A stretch of DNA of 64,000 bases from Synechococcus sp. A18-25c (GTDB lineage: Bacteria > Cyanobacteriota > Cyanobacteriia > PCC-6307 > Cyanobiaceae). Made by a program: the position numbers and the translations under genes. The first letter of the stretch is position 1. Each line of letters begins with the position of its first letter. The stretch lies in contig NZ_CP047957.1 of the NCBI RefSeq assembly GCF_014280035.1, forward strand, positions 1,860,001 to 1,924,000, read 5' to 3'. The notes beneath the pieces are model-generated. The model saw only the letters and a program-made list of their open reading frames with translations. It had not been told where the DNA came from and did not search any database. Positions 34,587 to 43,835 of the stretch are shown in pieces.

Positions 34587-34729
34587 GATTTTGACTCCCA
34601 CTCGAGCATGGGGTCAGGGTCTCCATTGCAGATGGCCCGAGCACGCACATAAAACGCACTCTCGGTATCGCCAGCAGCTTCAAGAGAGTCGAGCACTCTC
34701 TGCCAGTTGTCACGTTCCTGCTGGTCCAT
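34583..34729 (-). CDS. 48-residue acidic microprotein
   Basis: ATG at 34729 opens MDQQERDNWQRVLDSLEAAG, followed by DTESAFYVRARAICNGDPDP and a short acidic end. The stop overlaps the start of the next gene by 4 nt, so the three genes 34729 to 33907 form one coupled unit. The amphipathic helix and the coupling support a real gene. The function is unknown. Confidence 0.6.
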   Translation of the reverse strand: MDQQERDNWQRVLDSLEAAGDTESAFYVRARAICNGDPDPMLEWESKS

Positions 34730-34754
34730 TCATCCATAACCATTGGTGAAGACC

Positions 34755-35498
34755 TTAGAGGCGTTCCAAAAAGGTCAGCGTCTGATCGGCCACCAACCGC
34801 CATTGCGCATCAGCCGTAATCACATGACCGCTGTTCTCAAGCCAGTGAAGGTCAACACGCCTAGAACCCGTACGACGCTTGAGCCATTCCACCCCCCGCT
34901 CTGTGATCACGCGATCCTTGCGGCTGGCTACCACCAGCAGCGGTTGCTGCAATTCCGCCAGCTGACGTCGCGTCGCCCCGATCAATCCCAGCACACGCAC
35001 GCTGCAACGACTGGGCCAGCGCCCATAGGTCCAGATGCGCTCAGCGGTCGCTGGATCCACAAAGTCTTCGGCCGGACGCGCCACCGAAGAAAACACCCGT
35101 GCCAACAGTGGCGCGATCAACGCCCGCGGATCGCCACTGATGATCGGAGGCGAATAAGCCATCACCGCTTCAACCTCAGGATGGCGCAGGCCTGCCTGTA
35201 GAGCCAGGATGGAGCCCAACGAAAGGCCAGCAACTACCACCCTCTGGCCCTGATTGCGCAGACGAAGCACCAGAGCATCAATCTGCTCCAACCATTGGCG
35301 GGGTTCGATCTCCATCAAGTCTTCAAGCCGGGTGCCATGGCCGGCCAACAAGGGCGCTTCCACCCCAAACCCCCCAGCATTCAGCGCTCGAGCGAGCAAG
35401 CGCAGTTCAGCAGGCGACCCAGTGAATCCGTGCAACAAAACCACGGTCACTGGACCTCCTGACAAAGCGAAAGGATCCGGAGAAGCGGGGCTCTTCAC
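34755..35498 (-). CDS. Alpha/beta hydrolase (carboxylesterase-like)
   Basis: The 247-residue cytoplasmic enzyme has the oxyanion region VVLLHGFTGSPAELRLLARAL, the nucleophile elbow GLSLGSILAL with its Ser, an Asp in VVASRKDRVITERG and a His in NSGHVITAD, completing the triad. The pattern is close to carboxylesterases of the Est30 type and to monoacylglycerol lipases. The substrate is unknown. The start is GTG. It is the upstream neighbour of the coupled three-gene unit on the same strand. Confidence 0.85.
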   Translation of the reverse strand: MKSPASPDPFALSGGPVTVVLLHGFTGSPAELRLLARALNAGGFGVEAPLLAGHGTRLEDLMEIEPRQWLEQIDALVLRLRNQGQRVVVAGLSLGSILALQAGLRHPEVEAVMAYSPPIISGDPRALIAPLLARVFSSVARPAEDFVDPATAERIWTYGRWPSRCSVRVLGLIGATRRQLAELQQPLLVVASRKDRVITERGVEWLKRRTGSRRVDLHWLENSGHVITADAQWRLVADQTLTFLERL

Positions 35499-35640
35499 GA
35501 CTGAGGGGCCGGGCCTGAGCTCAAAACAGCAGATGCATCCCGACCGCTCAAGACTCAGTTGTTGAGGATGTGGTTGTCATAGCGAAGAACAACGTGCCAT
35601 TCCCATCGAACAGATTGGCATTGCGAAAGGGAGGCATGGC

Positions 35641-35742
35641 TCACCAAACGTTGGCGATCGGCAACAGCGCATTGGCCAAACCCGCTTCTGCAGACGTCGA
35701 CAGTGCCAACAACAACGCAGCCATGAGGGCTCTCCATCGCAT
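35641..35742 (-). CDS. Possible 33-residue signal-peptide-only gene or relic
   Basis: ATG at 35742 encodes MRWRALMAALLLALSTSAEA and 13 more residues before a stop. This is a convincing signal peptide with almost no mature protein. It may be the 5' remnant of a longer exported protein, or a chance frame. The region to 35828 holds nothing else I can name. Confidence 0.25.
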   Translation of the reverse strand: MRWRALMAALLLALSTSAEAGLANALLPIANVW

Positions 35743-35879
35743 GACTGGCCTCAGAAGTTCTGTAATTCTTCGAGGCCGCGAGCTGTTGTGCCGTTGTTGA
35801 TCATCTCGCATCCAACTGAGTTCAAGGATTGACTCGAGCACAAGAATTCATCAGTATTGGCATCAAAAGAAAGGTCGCG

Positions 35880-36224
35880 ATGAAGCGTATTTTCCTGTTG
35901 TGCTCACTCATCGCCTTGGGATCAAGTCCTGCACTGGCACGCCCATGGTTGTATCTCTCATCGTTTTCCCACGGCGGCACAGGTGAAGCATGCCTAAGGG
36001 ATGCACGCATCGCTCTTGCAGACTTTGGATTCACACGTGATGTGGAGACAAGCCGCTTTGACAGCCAGGAAGGTGGACATGTTGAAGCTCTGCTCTCCAA
36101 TGCCCCAGTGCGAGCCAAGATCGAATGTGATCCAAAGCTTGGCGTCACCAGTCTTGCTGTGACAGGTCTGAATAACGACCTCACCTACGACAAATATTCC
36201 GATCTTTTCGATGCTGAATGGTGA
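35880..36224 (+). CDS. Exported hypothetical protein with SHGGTGEAC motif
   Basis: The 114-residue product starts MKRIFLLCSLIALGSSPALA, a clear signal peptide. The mature domain has SSFSHGGTGEACLRDARIAL, FGFTRDVE and a second Cys in KIECDPKLGV. It fits a small periplasmic fold with one disulfide. The ATG at 35880 follows a run of about 17 in-frame codons that lack signal-peptide character, so I preferred it. The family is not named; similar proteins exist in proteobacteria as far as I recall. Confidence 0.65.
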   Translation: MKRIFLLCSLIALGSSPALARPWLYLSSFSHGGTGEACLRDARIALADFGFTRDVETSRFDSQEGGHVEALLSNAPVRAKIECDPKLGVTSLAVTGLNNDLTYDKYSDLFDAEW

Positions 36225-36473
36225 TCGCAGGCATCCACCGACGCCTTCGACGCGAATCACAATCGCGACGACGATCGATACGGTCGCATTTCCACTGACA
36301 AGCTCTTGATCAACACAACGTTTCGGATCGGCCCTTGCCAGGCTTCTGATTCCGGCCTGATCTCAAGTTTGTTTTTAGTGCGTACGAATGCTCAAGGCAG
36401 CGCTTTGGTAGTGGCTGCCACATCACACATGCGGTGACCCAAGCCAGACCAAAGATCTTGGCTGTTGGAACCG

Positions 36474-36959
36474 ATGGACTCGTTAACTGCCTTTGCTGCA
36501 ATCGGCTTCGCCGCCGTGTCCTGGGATGGGCACTTCACCAAAGCGGGAACGCGAGCGTTCAGACATGCACTCGACTACCGCGAGCCGTTCTGCCAAATGC
36601 CTGATGCAGAGATGATCGGGTTGCTCGATGAACTCCTGGAACTGCGTCGGGAGGTGGGCTCCCACGACATGATGTTGCGCGCAGCGCAATGCCTGACCCC
36701 TGCGCAACGGATGACGGCCTACGCCATGGCCTCTGAAATCATGCGATCCGATGGGCCGTTCCAACGCCAGGAGCGTGCCTTTCTCGATCACCTGGCGTTG
36801 ATGCTGGAAATCTCAGGCTTTGAAGCACAGCGCATTGATGCAGTGTTTGAGATCTTTCATGCCCGGCTCACCTTGAGCAGCAGGCTGACCATGCCGGTTC
36901 TCGATGAAACCATGGAGCTGGGCGTGGAGACACAACCGGATCCGTCGGTCGTGCACTGA
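36474..36959 (+). CDS. TerB-like protein
   Basis: This protein of about 161 residues contains the TerB/DjlA-type helical domain: LTAFAAIGFAAVSWDGHFTK with the acidic metal-like site, then AYAMASEIMRSDGPFQRQER followed by FLDHLALMLEI. Such proteins occur with tellurite/stress systems and at membranes, but no Ter partner is nearby. The ATG at 36474 follows a TTG nine bases upstream that is also possible. Confidence 0.7.
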   Translation: MDSLTAFAAIGFAAVSWDGHFTKAGTRAFRHALDYREPFCQMPDAEMIGLLDELLELRREVGSHDMMLRAAQCLTPAQRMTAYAMASEIMRSDGPFQRQERAFLDHLALMLEISGFEAQRIDAVFEIFHARLTLSSRLTMPVLDETMELGVETQPDPSVVH

Positions 36960-37094
36960 ACGACCTGACAGAACCAACATTCACTCAAACCAAACTCACC
37001 ACTACCAACATCCAATTGACAATCCGCTGGAGCGGACGTGGCATTCAGTGCCATCCAAGGCAAAGTGCAAAGGCTTTGGGTATTTGCGCAGGTC

Positions 37095-37214
37095 ATGTAT
37101 CCCGATGATGAAATTGTTCCTGTTGTCTTAGTCGCGGTGAGCGTGGTGGTGGTGCTGGTGATCCTGGCGTTCAACGACCCTGGCACCTTCGAATGCGTGG
37201 GTGCTTGCGGGTGA
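37095..37214 (+). CDS. 39-residue single-helix membrane microprotein
   Basis: ATG at 37095 opens MYPDDEIVPVVLVAVSVVVV, continuing LVILAFNDPGTFECVGACG. It has one long hydrophobic helix followed by a short tail with two cysteines. The frame is open further upstream to a GTG at 37038, but the ATG is simpler. It ends 9 nt before the nuclease-like gene and may be co-transcribed with it. The function is unknown. Confidence 0.4.
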   Translation: MYPDDEIVPVVLVAVSVVVVLVILAFNDPGTFECVGACG

Positions 37215-37223
37215 GGCCTCTGA

Positions 37224-37592
37224 ATGTTGCTTGCCGGGCTCGCCGTGGTCGTGATCACCTCCTGTTACGACGGCGACACCTGTCGAACCAGCACTGGAGA
37301 GCGGATCCGTCTGGCATGCATCGACACACCAGAACTGAATGGATCACGGGCCAAACCACACCAAGCCAAAGCAGCACGCAACTACCTGCGCCAACTCGTG
37401 GTGGGACGCGGCGTTGCCATCAAGCGGATCACAACCGACCGCTATGGCCGCAGCGTGGCTGAACTGTTCGTGAATGGGACCAACGTGCAGCAACAGCTGG
37501 TGAGCGCACGCCATGCAGTGGTTCTCAAGCAGTATGCCCATCAGTGCCCCTGGGCTCTCAAAGCCTGTGAGCAAGATCACAGCTGCCGATGA
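37224..37592 (+). CDS. Small exported thermonuclease (SNase)-like protein
   Basis: The 122-residue product has a hydrophobic N-terminus and the staphylococcal-nuclease fold: CYDGDTCRTSTGERIRLACI, DTPELNGS, AARNYLRQLVVGRGVAIKRI and DRYGRSVAELFVNGTNVQQQL. The calcium/active-site Asp, Arg and Glu positions are mostly present. Four extra Cys could form disulfides, suiting a periplasmic or secreted enzyme. It is shorter than typical members (about 150-230 residues), yet no core motif seems lost. Confidence 0.78.
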   Translation: MLLAGLAVVVITSCYDGDTCRTSTGERIRLACIDTPELNGSRAKPHQAKAARNYLRQLVVGRGVAIKRITTDRYGRSVAELFVNGTNVQQQLVSARHAVVLKQYAHQCPWALKACEQDHSCR

Positions 37593-37659
37593 TTGAGGTC
37601 ATCCCCTGCTTCTCGTGAGTGGATTGCTACAAGCAAGGTGACCAACGCGGCATTGGCCC

Positions 37660-37893
37660 ATGCCAGAAGAGCAGCTCAAAGCATTTCTCGAGGCCGTCAA
37701 GGCTGATACGAGCCTTCAAGAGAAACTCAAAAGCTCAGACAATGCGGACGCTGTCGTTGTAATTGCCAAGGAGTCAGGATTCAGCGTCTCCACGGACGAT
37801 TTCAGCAAAGCGCAGTCAGCGCTGACAGACGAGGAACTTGAAAATCTCGCTTGTGGGATCTGGTTGTCCTGCATTTGTTACGACACCGCGTGA
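37660..37893 (+). CDS. procA: Orphan prochlorosin-type precursor with an altered cleavage site
   Basis: This 77-residue precursor starts MPEEQLKAFLEAVKADTSLQ and ends its leader ELENLACG, where its paralogues have GAAGG or GVAGG. The residue at -2 is Cys instead of Gly, so cleavage by the C39 peptidase may differ. The predicted core IWLSCICYDTA has Ser 4, Cys 5, Cys 7 and Thr 10; a reversed ring (Thr 10 with Cys 5 or 7) is possible. It lies alone, 6.5 kb beyond the array and 25 kb from the synthetase, between a nuclease gene and argF. Confidence 0.82.
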   Translation: MPEEQLKAFLEAVKADTSLQEKLKSSDNADAVVVIAKESGFSVSTDDFSKAQSALTDEELENLACGIWLSCICYDTA

Positions 37894-37920
37894 GCGAAGT
37901 TCCCAGCACCAAGCCAGGAA

Positions 37921-38877
37921 CTACAAACCACCGAGCAAAGCAGCGAGCAAAGCCTGCTGGGCATGCAGCCGGTTCTCGGCTTGATCGAAGATGCGGCTGG
38001 CAGGCCCTTCCATCACACCTGCACTGATCTCTTCGCCGCGGTGGGCCGGAAGGCAGTGGAGAACAATGGCCCGTGAATCGGCTTCTGCCAACAGCTCTTC
38101 ATTGAGGCAGAACCCCTGGAACGCCCGTTCCCGTTCGGCCTGCTCCTGCTCCTGGCCCATCGAGGCCCAGACATCGGTGTAGAGAGCCTGAGCACCGCGT
38201 GCAGCCTCCGCTGGATCACTGGTGACCGTGATCTGTGCACCGCCAACCGCCAGGGAGCGAGCTTGCTCGAGCACACCTGGTAACGGCTCGAACCCTTCCG
38301 GACAGCCAATGCGCACATTCACACCGAGCAAAGCGCCACAGAGCATCAGCGAATGGGCCACGTTGTTGCCATCACCCACATAGGTGAGCGTCTGACCTCG
38401 CAAATCTCCGAAGGCTTCCCGCATGGTGAGGAAGTCCGCCAGGGCCTGGCAGGGATGCTCAAGGTCGGTGAGGGCATTGATCACTGGAATCGTGGCCCAG
38501 TACGCGTAATCCGCCAGCTCCTGCTGAGCGAAGGTGCGAACGGCGAGCACGTCACAAAAACGGCTGAGCACCCGGGCGGTGTCTTCCAATGGCTCACCGC
38601 GTCCCAGCTGGGTGACTTGGGGGTTGAGATCCACGGTCTGGCCGCCCAGCCTGGCCATCGCCACCTGGAAACTCACCCGCGTGCGGGTGGAGGCCTTGGT
38701 GAAGATCAGGCCGAGCACCCTATTGCCTAAATCGATGCGTCGATCACCCGACTTGAGCTGACCTGCCAGCTCCAACAGCGCAGCGGTCTGCCCAGCAGAG
38801 GCATCCGCTGAGGACAGAAAGTCGCGACCGCTCAGAGTGGAGAGGTCGGCAGCAACGCTGGTGGTGGCGGACGCCAT
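37921..38877 (-). CDS. argF: Ornithine carbamoyltransferase
   Basis: This 318-residue cytoplasmic enzyme makes citrulline from carbamoyl phosphate and ornithine in arginine synthesis. Motifs: the carbamoyl-phosphate loop ASTRTRVSF, LEHPCQALAD, the ornithine loop region DVWASMGQE (SMG), and VLHCLPAHRGEEI with the catalytic Cys. The length is normal. It is followed upstream on the same strand by ftsH after about 50 nt. Confidence 0.96.
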   Translation of the reverse strand: MASATTSVAADLSTLSGRDFLSSADASAGQTAALLELAGQLKSGDRRIDLGNRVLGLIFTKASTRTRVSFQVAMARLGGQTVDLNPQVTQLGRGEPLEDTARVLSRFCDVLAVRTFAQQELADYAYWATIPVINALTDLEHPCQALADFLTMREAFGDLRGQTLTYVGDGNNVAHSLMLCGALLGVNVRIGCPEGFEPLPGVLEQARSLAVGGAQITVTSDPAEAARGAQALYTDVWASMGQEQEQAERERAFQGFCLNEELLAEADSRAIVLHCLPAHRGEEISAGVMEGPASRIFDQAENRLHAQQALLAALLGGL

Positions 38878-38929
38878 AACCGGACTTCAAAGGAGTGTTA
38901 TCGGAGACAGACAGCGAATTCGTCAAGCC

Positions 38930-40807
38930 TCAAGCCGCAACGGCTTCAGGCAAAACGCTGGCATTGAGCATGTCCTTGAGCTCATCACCCTCGATCACCT
39001 CTTTCTCGAGGATCTTCTGAGCGATGGTTTCCAGCAGGGCCATGTTCTGGCGAAGGATTGCTAGGGCCTGCTCGTGAGCGTTGTCAACGAGCGCGCGAAC
39101 CTCCTTGTCGATGGCCTGGGCCGTGGCATCACTCACGGTACGCCGAGGGTTGTTGCCACCACCCAGGAACTGGCCACCACCCTGCTTGTCGTAGGCGAGG
39201 GGTCCCAGGGTGTCGCTCATGCCGTAAGTGCCCACCATCTGCTCGGCGATGTCGGTGGCGCGCTGCAAGTCGTTGGAAGCTCCGGTTGTGATCTTGCCGA
39301 ACACAATCTCCTCCGCAGATCGACCTCCCAGCAACGTGGCGATCTGACCCTGCAGGTCTTCACGTGAATTGAGGAAGCGCTCTTCCGTGGGCAATTGGAG
39401 GGTGTAGCCGAGGGCACTCATGCCTCGGGGCACGATCGAAATCTTGGCCACCTTGCTGCCTCCGGGCATCAAGTGACCCACGATGGCGTGTCCCACCTCG
39501 TGATAAGCCACCACCTTTTTCTCATCGTCCTGCAACACGCGGCTCTTCTTCTCAAGACCCGCAACCACACGTTCAATCGCTTCGCCGAGGTCTTCCTGCT
39601 CCACTTTGGTGCGCTTGGCACGGGCGGCGAGCAGTGCCGCCTCATTCACCAGATTGGCCAGATCGGCACCGGCGAAACCACTGGTGGCCTGGGCGATGCG
39701 ATCAAGATCCACTCCTTCGGCGAGCTTCACCTTTTTGGCATAAATCCCGAGGATGGTTTTACGGCCCGACAGGTCCGGGCGGTCCACCAACACTTGACGG
39801 TCAAAACGGCCGGGGCGCAGTAGTGCTGCATCCAGCACTTCCGGCTGGTTGGTGGCCGCCAGCACGATCACCGGCTTGTCTTTGGAGGCGAAGCCGTCCA
39901 TCTCGGTGAGCAGCTGATTCAGCGTCTGCTCACGCTCATCGTTACCACCGACCACACCCATCGAACCCGAACGGCTCTTGCCGATCGCATCGAGTTCGTC
40001 GATGAAGATGATGCAAGGCGCATTTTTCTTGGCTTGCTCGAACAGATCTCGCACCCGAGCAGCACCGGCACCCACGAACAGCTCGACGAATTCCGAGCCG
40101 CTGATGATGAAGAAGGGAACACCCGCTTCGCCTGCCACCGCTTTGGAGAGAAGGGTCTTACCTGTGCCAGGAGGGCCTACCAGCAACACACCTTTGGGAA
40201 TACGCGCACCAATTTCGGTATAACGCTCTGACGACTTAAGGAAGTCGACGATCTCGGTGAGTTCGTCTTTGGCCTCGTCGACACCAGCCACATCGGCAAA
40301 GGTGACCCGCGACTGCTCATCGGGCACGTACACCTTGGCTTTGCTCTTGGTGAAATTCAGAGCGCCCTGAGCGCCCCCGGCACCCATGGAACGCCGCGCA
40401 AAGAATTGCAGCACCAGGATGAAGATCAGGGGCGGCACCACCCAGCTGAGGATGGTCGTGAAGATGTTGGGCTTCTTGGGAGGAGCCGCAGCGAACTCAA
40501 CGCCTTTGGTCTCCAGGCGCTGCGGCAGATCCATGTCGAAGATCGGCGTGGTGGCCAACACCGAAGGAGCCCCTTCTTCTGGATCTGACAGCTCGTAGCG
40601 GATCTGATCCTGGGTGATGTAAGCGCGCTTCACAGCGCCATCGTTCACCTGATCGATGAACAGGGAGTAGGGCACCCGTGGCACCTGCTGCATGCCCTGA
40701 TTGGGAAGGAAACTGCTGAGCAGCAGCAGCACACCGAAGCCGATCAACACCAGGTTGATAATCCCAAAGCGGCGATTGGGGCGGTTGTCGTCCTCGCGGA
40801 TCGGCAT
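38930..40807 (-). CDS. ftsH: ATP-dependent zinc metalloprotease FtsH
   Basis: This 625-residue membrane-anchored AAA+ protease degrades damaged membrane proteins; in cyanobacteria relatives remove photodamaged D1. Features: an N-terminal helix ([20 protein letters not shown]), a lumenal domain, a second helix ([20 protein letters not shown]), Walker [15 protein letters not shown], Walker [38 protein letters not shown], and the zinc site HEVGH at 436-440. The sequence alone does not tell me which of the four cyanobacterial FtsH paralogues it is. Confidence 0.97.
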   Translation of the reverse strand: MPIREDDNRPNRRFGIINLVLIGFGVLLLLSSFLPNQGMQQVPRVPYSLFIDQVNDGAVKRAYITQDQIRYELSDPEEGAPSVLATTPIFDMDLPQRLETKGVEFAAAPPKKPNIFTTILSWVVPPLIFILVLQFFARRSMGAGGAQGALNFTKSKAKVYVPDEQSRVTFADVAGVDEAKDELTEIVDFLKSSERYTEIGARIPKGVLLVGPPGTGKTLLSKAVAGEAGVPFFIISGSEFVELFVGAGAARVRDLFEQAKKNAPCIIFIDELDAIGKSRSGSMGVVGGNDEREQTLNQLLTEMDGFASKDKPVIVLAATNQPEVLDAALLRPGRFDRQVLVDRPDLSGRKTILGIYAKKVKLAEGVDLDRIAQATSGFAGADLANLVNEAALLAARAKRTKVEQEDLGEAIERVVAGLEKKSRVLQDDEKKVVAYHEVGHAIVGHLMPGGSKVAKISIVPRGMSALGYTLQLPTEERFLNSREDLQGQIATLLGGRSAEEIVFGKITTGASNDLQRATDIAEQMVGTYGMSDTLGPLAYDKQGGGQFLGGGNNPRRTVSDATAQAIDKEVRALVDNAHEQALAILRQNMALLETIAQKILEKEVIEGDELKDMLNASVLPEAVAA

Positions 40808-40956
40808 AAATCACGTCCAGTCCTTCGCTCAGGCTAAGGCGGAGATTCGTGTCTCGGCTGCCACGCGATGGCGGAGAACCGAACGGAGCTGCCGCAACAC
40901 AAAGCTCGCCAGAGCACGCAAAGCCCGCCATCCTCAGCTCGATGGGAGCAGACGCA

Positions 40957-41700
40957 ATGCGATCGGAACAGCGACAGCAGCCAGGAAGCCACAAGCTCTA
41001 CGCCTGGCTGCTGTCGCTGTGCTTGCTGGTGATGATCAGCTTTGCGTTCCCGAAAATCACCTGGTTGGGCGGTTTGGGCTACGCGCTGATCGCCCTGCTA
41101 CTCACCCAGCTGGTCATGATTCGCAAACGGGTGATCACCCTGCACGACCGCCTGTATCAAGGGCTGGGTGTCTTAGCCCTCGTAACTCAACTGTTGTGGC
41201 TGTTCACCCCTTTGCGTTGGCACAACAGCGGCATTCCCCTAGTGGTGAGCTGGAGTGTGCTGGTGGGTTGGAGCGTGGTGCGTCTGGTGCAACGCCTGGC
41301 CAGGGAAACCAAGGTGACGGCAAGCGTGCTGATGGGAGCAGCTGCGGGGTATCTGTTGCTGGGTCTCACCGCTGGGCTGGTGATGATGGGCCTGGAGACC
41401 ATCCAGCCAGGGAGTTTTGAGCCGATCGAACTGGCCGCTAGCGCCTACGCCGTTGATGCCAGCGTGCTGACGTCTGTGGCAGTGTTCTCTCAGCTCAATT
41501 ACTTCGCCTTCATCTGTCTCACCACAGTGGGGTTTGGCGACATCGAGCCAATGCTGCCCATGGCCCGGATGCTGTCGGTGAGCACCGGCATTGCAGGTCC
41601 GATCTACCTGGCCGTGGTGATGGGAGTGCTGATCGGTCGTTACGCCGCAACGGTGGAACGCCAAGAGGACGATCCCACCCGCAGGGATCTGAGCCGTTGA
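40957..41700 (+). CDS. Potassium-channel-like membrane protein (two-TM ion channel domain)
   Basis: This protein of about 247 residues has six hydrophobic helices. The C-terminal pair encloses a pore loop with FICLTTVGFGDIEPM: the TVGFGD filter is the hallmark of potassium channels. The N-terminal four helices (starting LYAWLLSLCLLVMISF) are not a classic voltage sensor. I set the start at 40957 because a GGGAG stretch lies just upstream; in-frame ATGs at 40942 and 40849 are alternatives. It is divergent from ftsH. Confidence 0.82.
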   Translation: MRSEQRQQPGSHKLYAWLLSLCLLVMISFAFPKITWLGGLGYALIALLLTQLVMIRKRVITLHDRLYQGLGVLALVTQLLWLFTPLRWHNSGIPLVVSWSVLVGWSVVRLVQRLARETKVTASVLMGAAAGYLLLGLTAGLVMMGLETIQPGSFEPIELAASAYAVDASVLTSVAVFSQLNYFAFICLTTVGFGDIEPMLPMARMLSVSTGIAGPIYLAVVMGVLIGRYAATVERQEDDPTRRDLSR

Positions 41701-41706
41701 GACAGA

Positions 41707-42819
41707 TCAAGTCAGCTGGGCTCGCATCAGCAGATCATCACCCAGCCGCATGACGTCTTGATCACGCAGCCGTAGCACTTGATCCATGGCAGTAAAACCA
41801 AAGTCGGCCAGTGGCGTCCGCGCCAGTTCACCGCCAAGCAGCTTGGGTGCGATCACCGCCGCGATTTCCTGCACACAACCCTGCTGGATGGCAGCGGCCG
41901 CCAGACCCGGACCACACTCCCAAAGCACGCGGTTGCAGCCGCGCTTGGACAAGGCTGTCAGCAACAGCTCCGGTTCCGAGGCATCGAGCGCCTCCATCGC
42001 CACCCCTTGCGCCTGCACCACAGCACGCAAGTCGGCGGACAGAGCAGACTCGGCCTGAATCGGATAGCCCAGCAGGGTGCTGGCCAGCTGCTGATCCCAG
42101 ATCTGAGCGCCAGCAGGCAAATCAAGACTGCGGCTAAACACCACACGCAACGGTTCGGGGGATCGCCGCCCCCGACTGGTGAGCAACGGGTCATCAGCGC
42201 GAACAGTGCCACCGCCAACAATCACCGCGTCGCACTGGGCCCGCATGCCATGCACCCAGGAGCGAGCCGACGGTCCGCTGATCCACTGACTCTCACCATT
42301 GGGAAGCGCGGTGCGGCCATCCAGGCTCATGGCCCACTTGAGCACCCCCCAAGGCCGGCCCGTGCGCACCCGATGGAGAAAGGCGCGGTTTTGATGGGCG
42401 GCTTCAGCGGCCAGCACGCCGCTGATCACCTCCAATCCTGCATCCCGCAACCGCTGCAATCCACCGCCGGCAACGCGGGGGTCAGGGTCGGTGAGCGCCA
42501 CCACCACCCGTCGCACTCCAGCCGCGAGGATTGCGTCGGTGCAAGGGGGCGTGCGGCCCTGGTGGCAGCAGGGCTCCAGGGTGACGATGATTGTGCCGCC
42601 ACGGGCGGCGTCACCGGCCTGGTCTAGGGCAACAGGCTCAGCGTGGGGCTCACCTGCACGGGCATGGAATCCCTCACCGACCAGGCGTCCTTCGGCGTCA
42701 AGCACCACCGCACCCACCAGGGGATTAGGACTGGTGTGGCCTTCAGCGAGGGAGGCGAGCTGGAGCGCTCGGCGCATCCAGGCCAGCCAGTTTTGATGCG
42801 AGCCGCCGACGGACTCCAT
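41707..42819 (-). CDS. ribD: Bifunctional riboflavin biosynthesis deaminase/reductase
   Basis: This 370-residue cytoplasmic enzyme does the deaminase and reductase steps of riboflavin synthesis. The N-terminal zinc deaminase has HAEPVAL and PCCHQGRTPPCTDA. The C-terminal reductase has LKWAMSLDGRTA, DAVIVGGGTVRADDPLLTSR and ECGPGLAAAAI. Domain order and length are standard. Its start shares a TGATG overlap with the stop of the DUF3122 gene upstream, so the two are probably one transcript. Confidence 0.95.
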   Translation of the reverse strand: MESVGGSHQNWLAWMRRALQLASLAEGHTSPNPLVGAVVLDAEGRLVGEGFHARAGEPHAEPVALDQAGDAARGGTIIVTLEPCCHQGRTPPCTDAILAAGVRRVVVALTDPDPRVAGGGLQRLRDAGLEVISGVLAAEAAHQNRAFLHRVRTGRPWGVLKWAMSLDGRTALPNGESQWISGPSARSWVHGMRAQCDAVIVGGGTVRADDPLLTSRGRRSPEPLRVVFSRSLDLPAGAQIWDQQLASTLLGYPIQAESALSADLRAVVQAQGVAMEALDASEPELLLTALSKRGCNRVLWECGPGLAAAAIQQGCVQEIAAVIAPKLLGGELARTPLADFGFTAMDQVLRLRDQDVMRLGDDLLMRAQLT

Positions 42820-43316
42820 CAGCTCAGGGGCTGGGTCTGCACGTCACGCCACTCCGCCACCACATAGGGAGGAACGGGCATCTCGTTGAACACCCCCGGC
42901 ATGAACAGCCGCAGCGGACGGTTGTTGCTCAGATCATTGAGCAGAGGATCAAGCGCAAACTCCGCCGCCGCCTCACGGCCATCAGTGGCTAACACCGGAT
43001 TATCGAGGGTGATGTCGTCGAGCTGCCACTCCTTCACACCAGCTTGCACAAGCAGCGGCGCGGGGTGTTCCAAACGCAGCTTGCCCGGGTAGCCCACGAT
43101 GCGCAGAACGACGGGATTGCCGGGCTTGCCAGTGCGGTAGGCCACCGCCTGCCAACTCTGGTAATCGAGATCGCGCAGGCTCTCGAGGCTGCGCAGCATC
43201 GGTGCCCCGTTTTCATCCTGGTGCTCGTGCACCTGCGCGCTCACCGCCATCGGCGTCAGTAGCAACAGCGTTACGGCAACCAGCAGCATGCCAAGCAAAC
43301 GACGCAACGCGAGCAT
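42819..43316 (-). CDS. DUF3122 exported protein
   Basis: The 165-residue product has a signal peptide (MLALRRLLGMLLVAVTLLLLTPM, continuing AVSAQ) and a cyanobacterial DUF3122-type domain: VHEHQDENGAPMLRSLESLR, YQSWQAVAYRTG, NPVVLRIVGYPG and a C-terminal PPYVVAEWRDV. The function is unknown; members are exported to the periplasm or lumen. It is translationally coupled to ribD by a TGATG overlap. Confidence 0.82.
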   Translation of the reverse strand: MLALRRLLGMLLVAVTLLLLTPMAVSAQVHEHQDENGAPMLRSLESLRDLDYQSWQAVAYRTGKPGNPVVLRIVGYPGKLRLEHPAPLLVQAGVKEWQLDDITLDNPVLATDGREAAAEFALDPLLNDLSNNRPLRLFMPGVFNEMPVPPYVVAEWRDVQTQPLS

Positions 43317-43340
43317 GAATCAAGCGCAAACAGTGTTCCC

Positions 43341-43835
43341 ATGATCGAGCATCAGCCCCTGAAAGCGGGGTCCCTGCTGGACGCACGTCTCGAGGCGTGC
43401 GGCACGGCCCTACGCGAGGTGGACGACATGACACCGCCCGGGGAGCAGGACGCGGAGCTGAGCTTCGGGCCCGGGAGGCTGCGTTACTACGTGATGCGCA
43501 TCCCGCGACGGCCGCTGAAGGTGACAGCGATGACACGCCATGTGAACGCCACCCAATGCCTGAGTTCCGCGGAAGGTCGCCCCTTCTGGCTGCTGCTGGC
43601 TCCACCCGACACTGAAGGGCCTGTGCTCGATGCATCCAAGGCCTGGCTGCTGCGCATTGAAGCCGGGGAAGGCATCAAATTGCATCTGGGCACCTGGCAT
43701 GCGGGGCCTCTGTTTGACGCCGACTCCGCCTCTTTTTTCAATCTGGAACTGAGCGACACCAATCAGAACGATCACGAAACCCTGAAGCTCAGTCGCAGCA
43801 TCAACCTTGAACTGAACGAGGCGTTAGAACGTTGA
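43341..43835 (+). CDS. Ureidoglycolate lyase-like protein
   Basis: The 164-residue cytoplasmic protein has the block pattern of the ureidoglycolate lyase (AllA-like cupin) family: AMTRHVNATQCLSSAEGRPF, LLLAPPDTEGP, IEAGEGIKLHLGTWHAGPLF and FFNLELSDTNQNDH. In purine breakdown the enzyme splits ureidoglycolate to glyoxylate and urea. No other purine degradation gene is nearby, so the true substrate is open. It is divergent from the DUF3122 gene. Confidence 0.85.
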   Translation: MIEHQPLKAGSLLDARLEACGTALREVDDMTPPGEQDAELSFGPGRLRYYVMRIPRRPLKVTAMTRHVNATQCLSSAEGRPFWLLLAPPDTEGPVLDASKAWLLRIEAGEGIKLHLGTWHAGPLFDADSASFFNLELSDTNQNDHETLKLSRSINLELNEALER

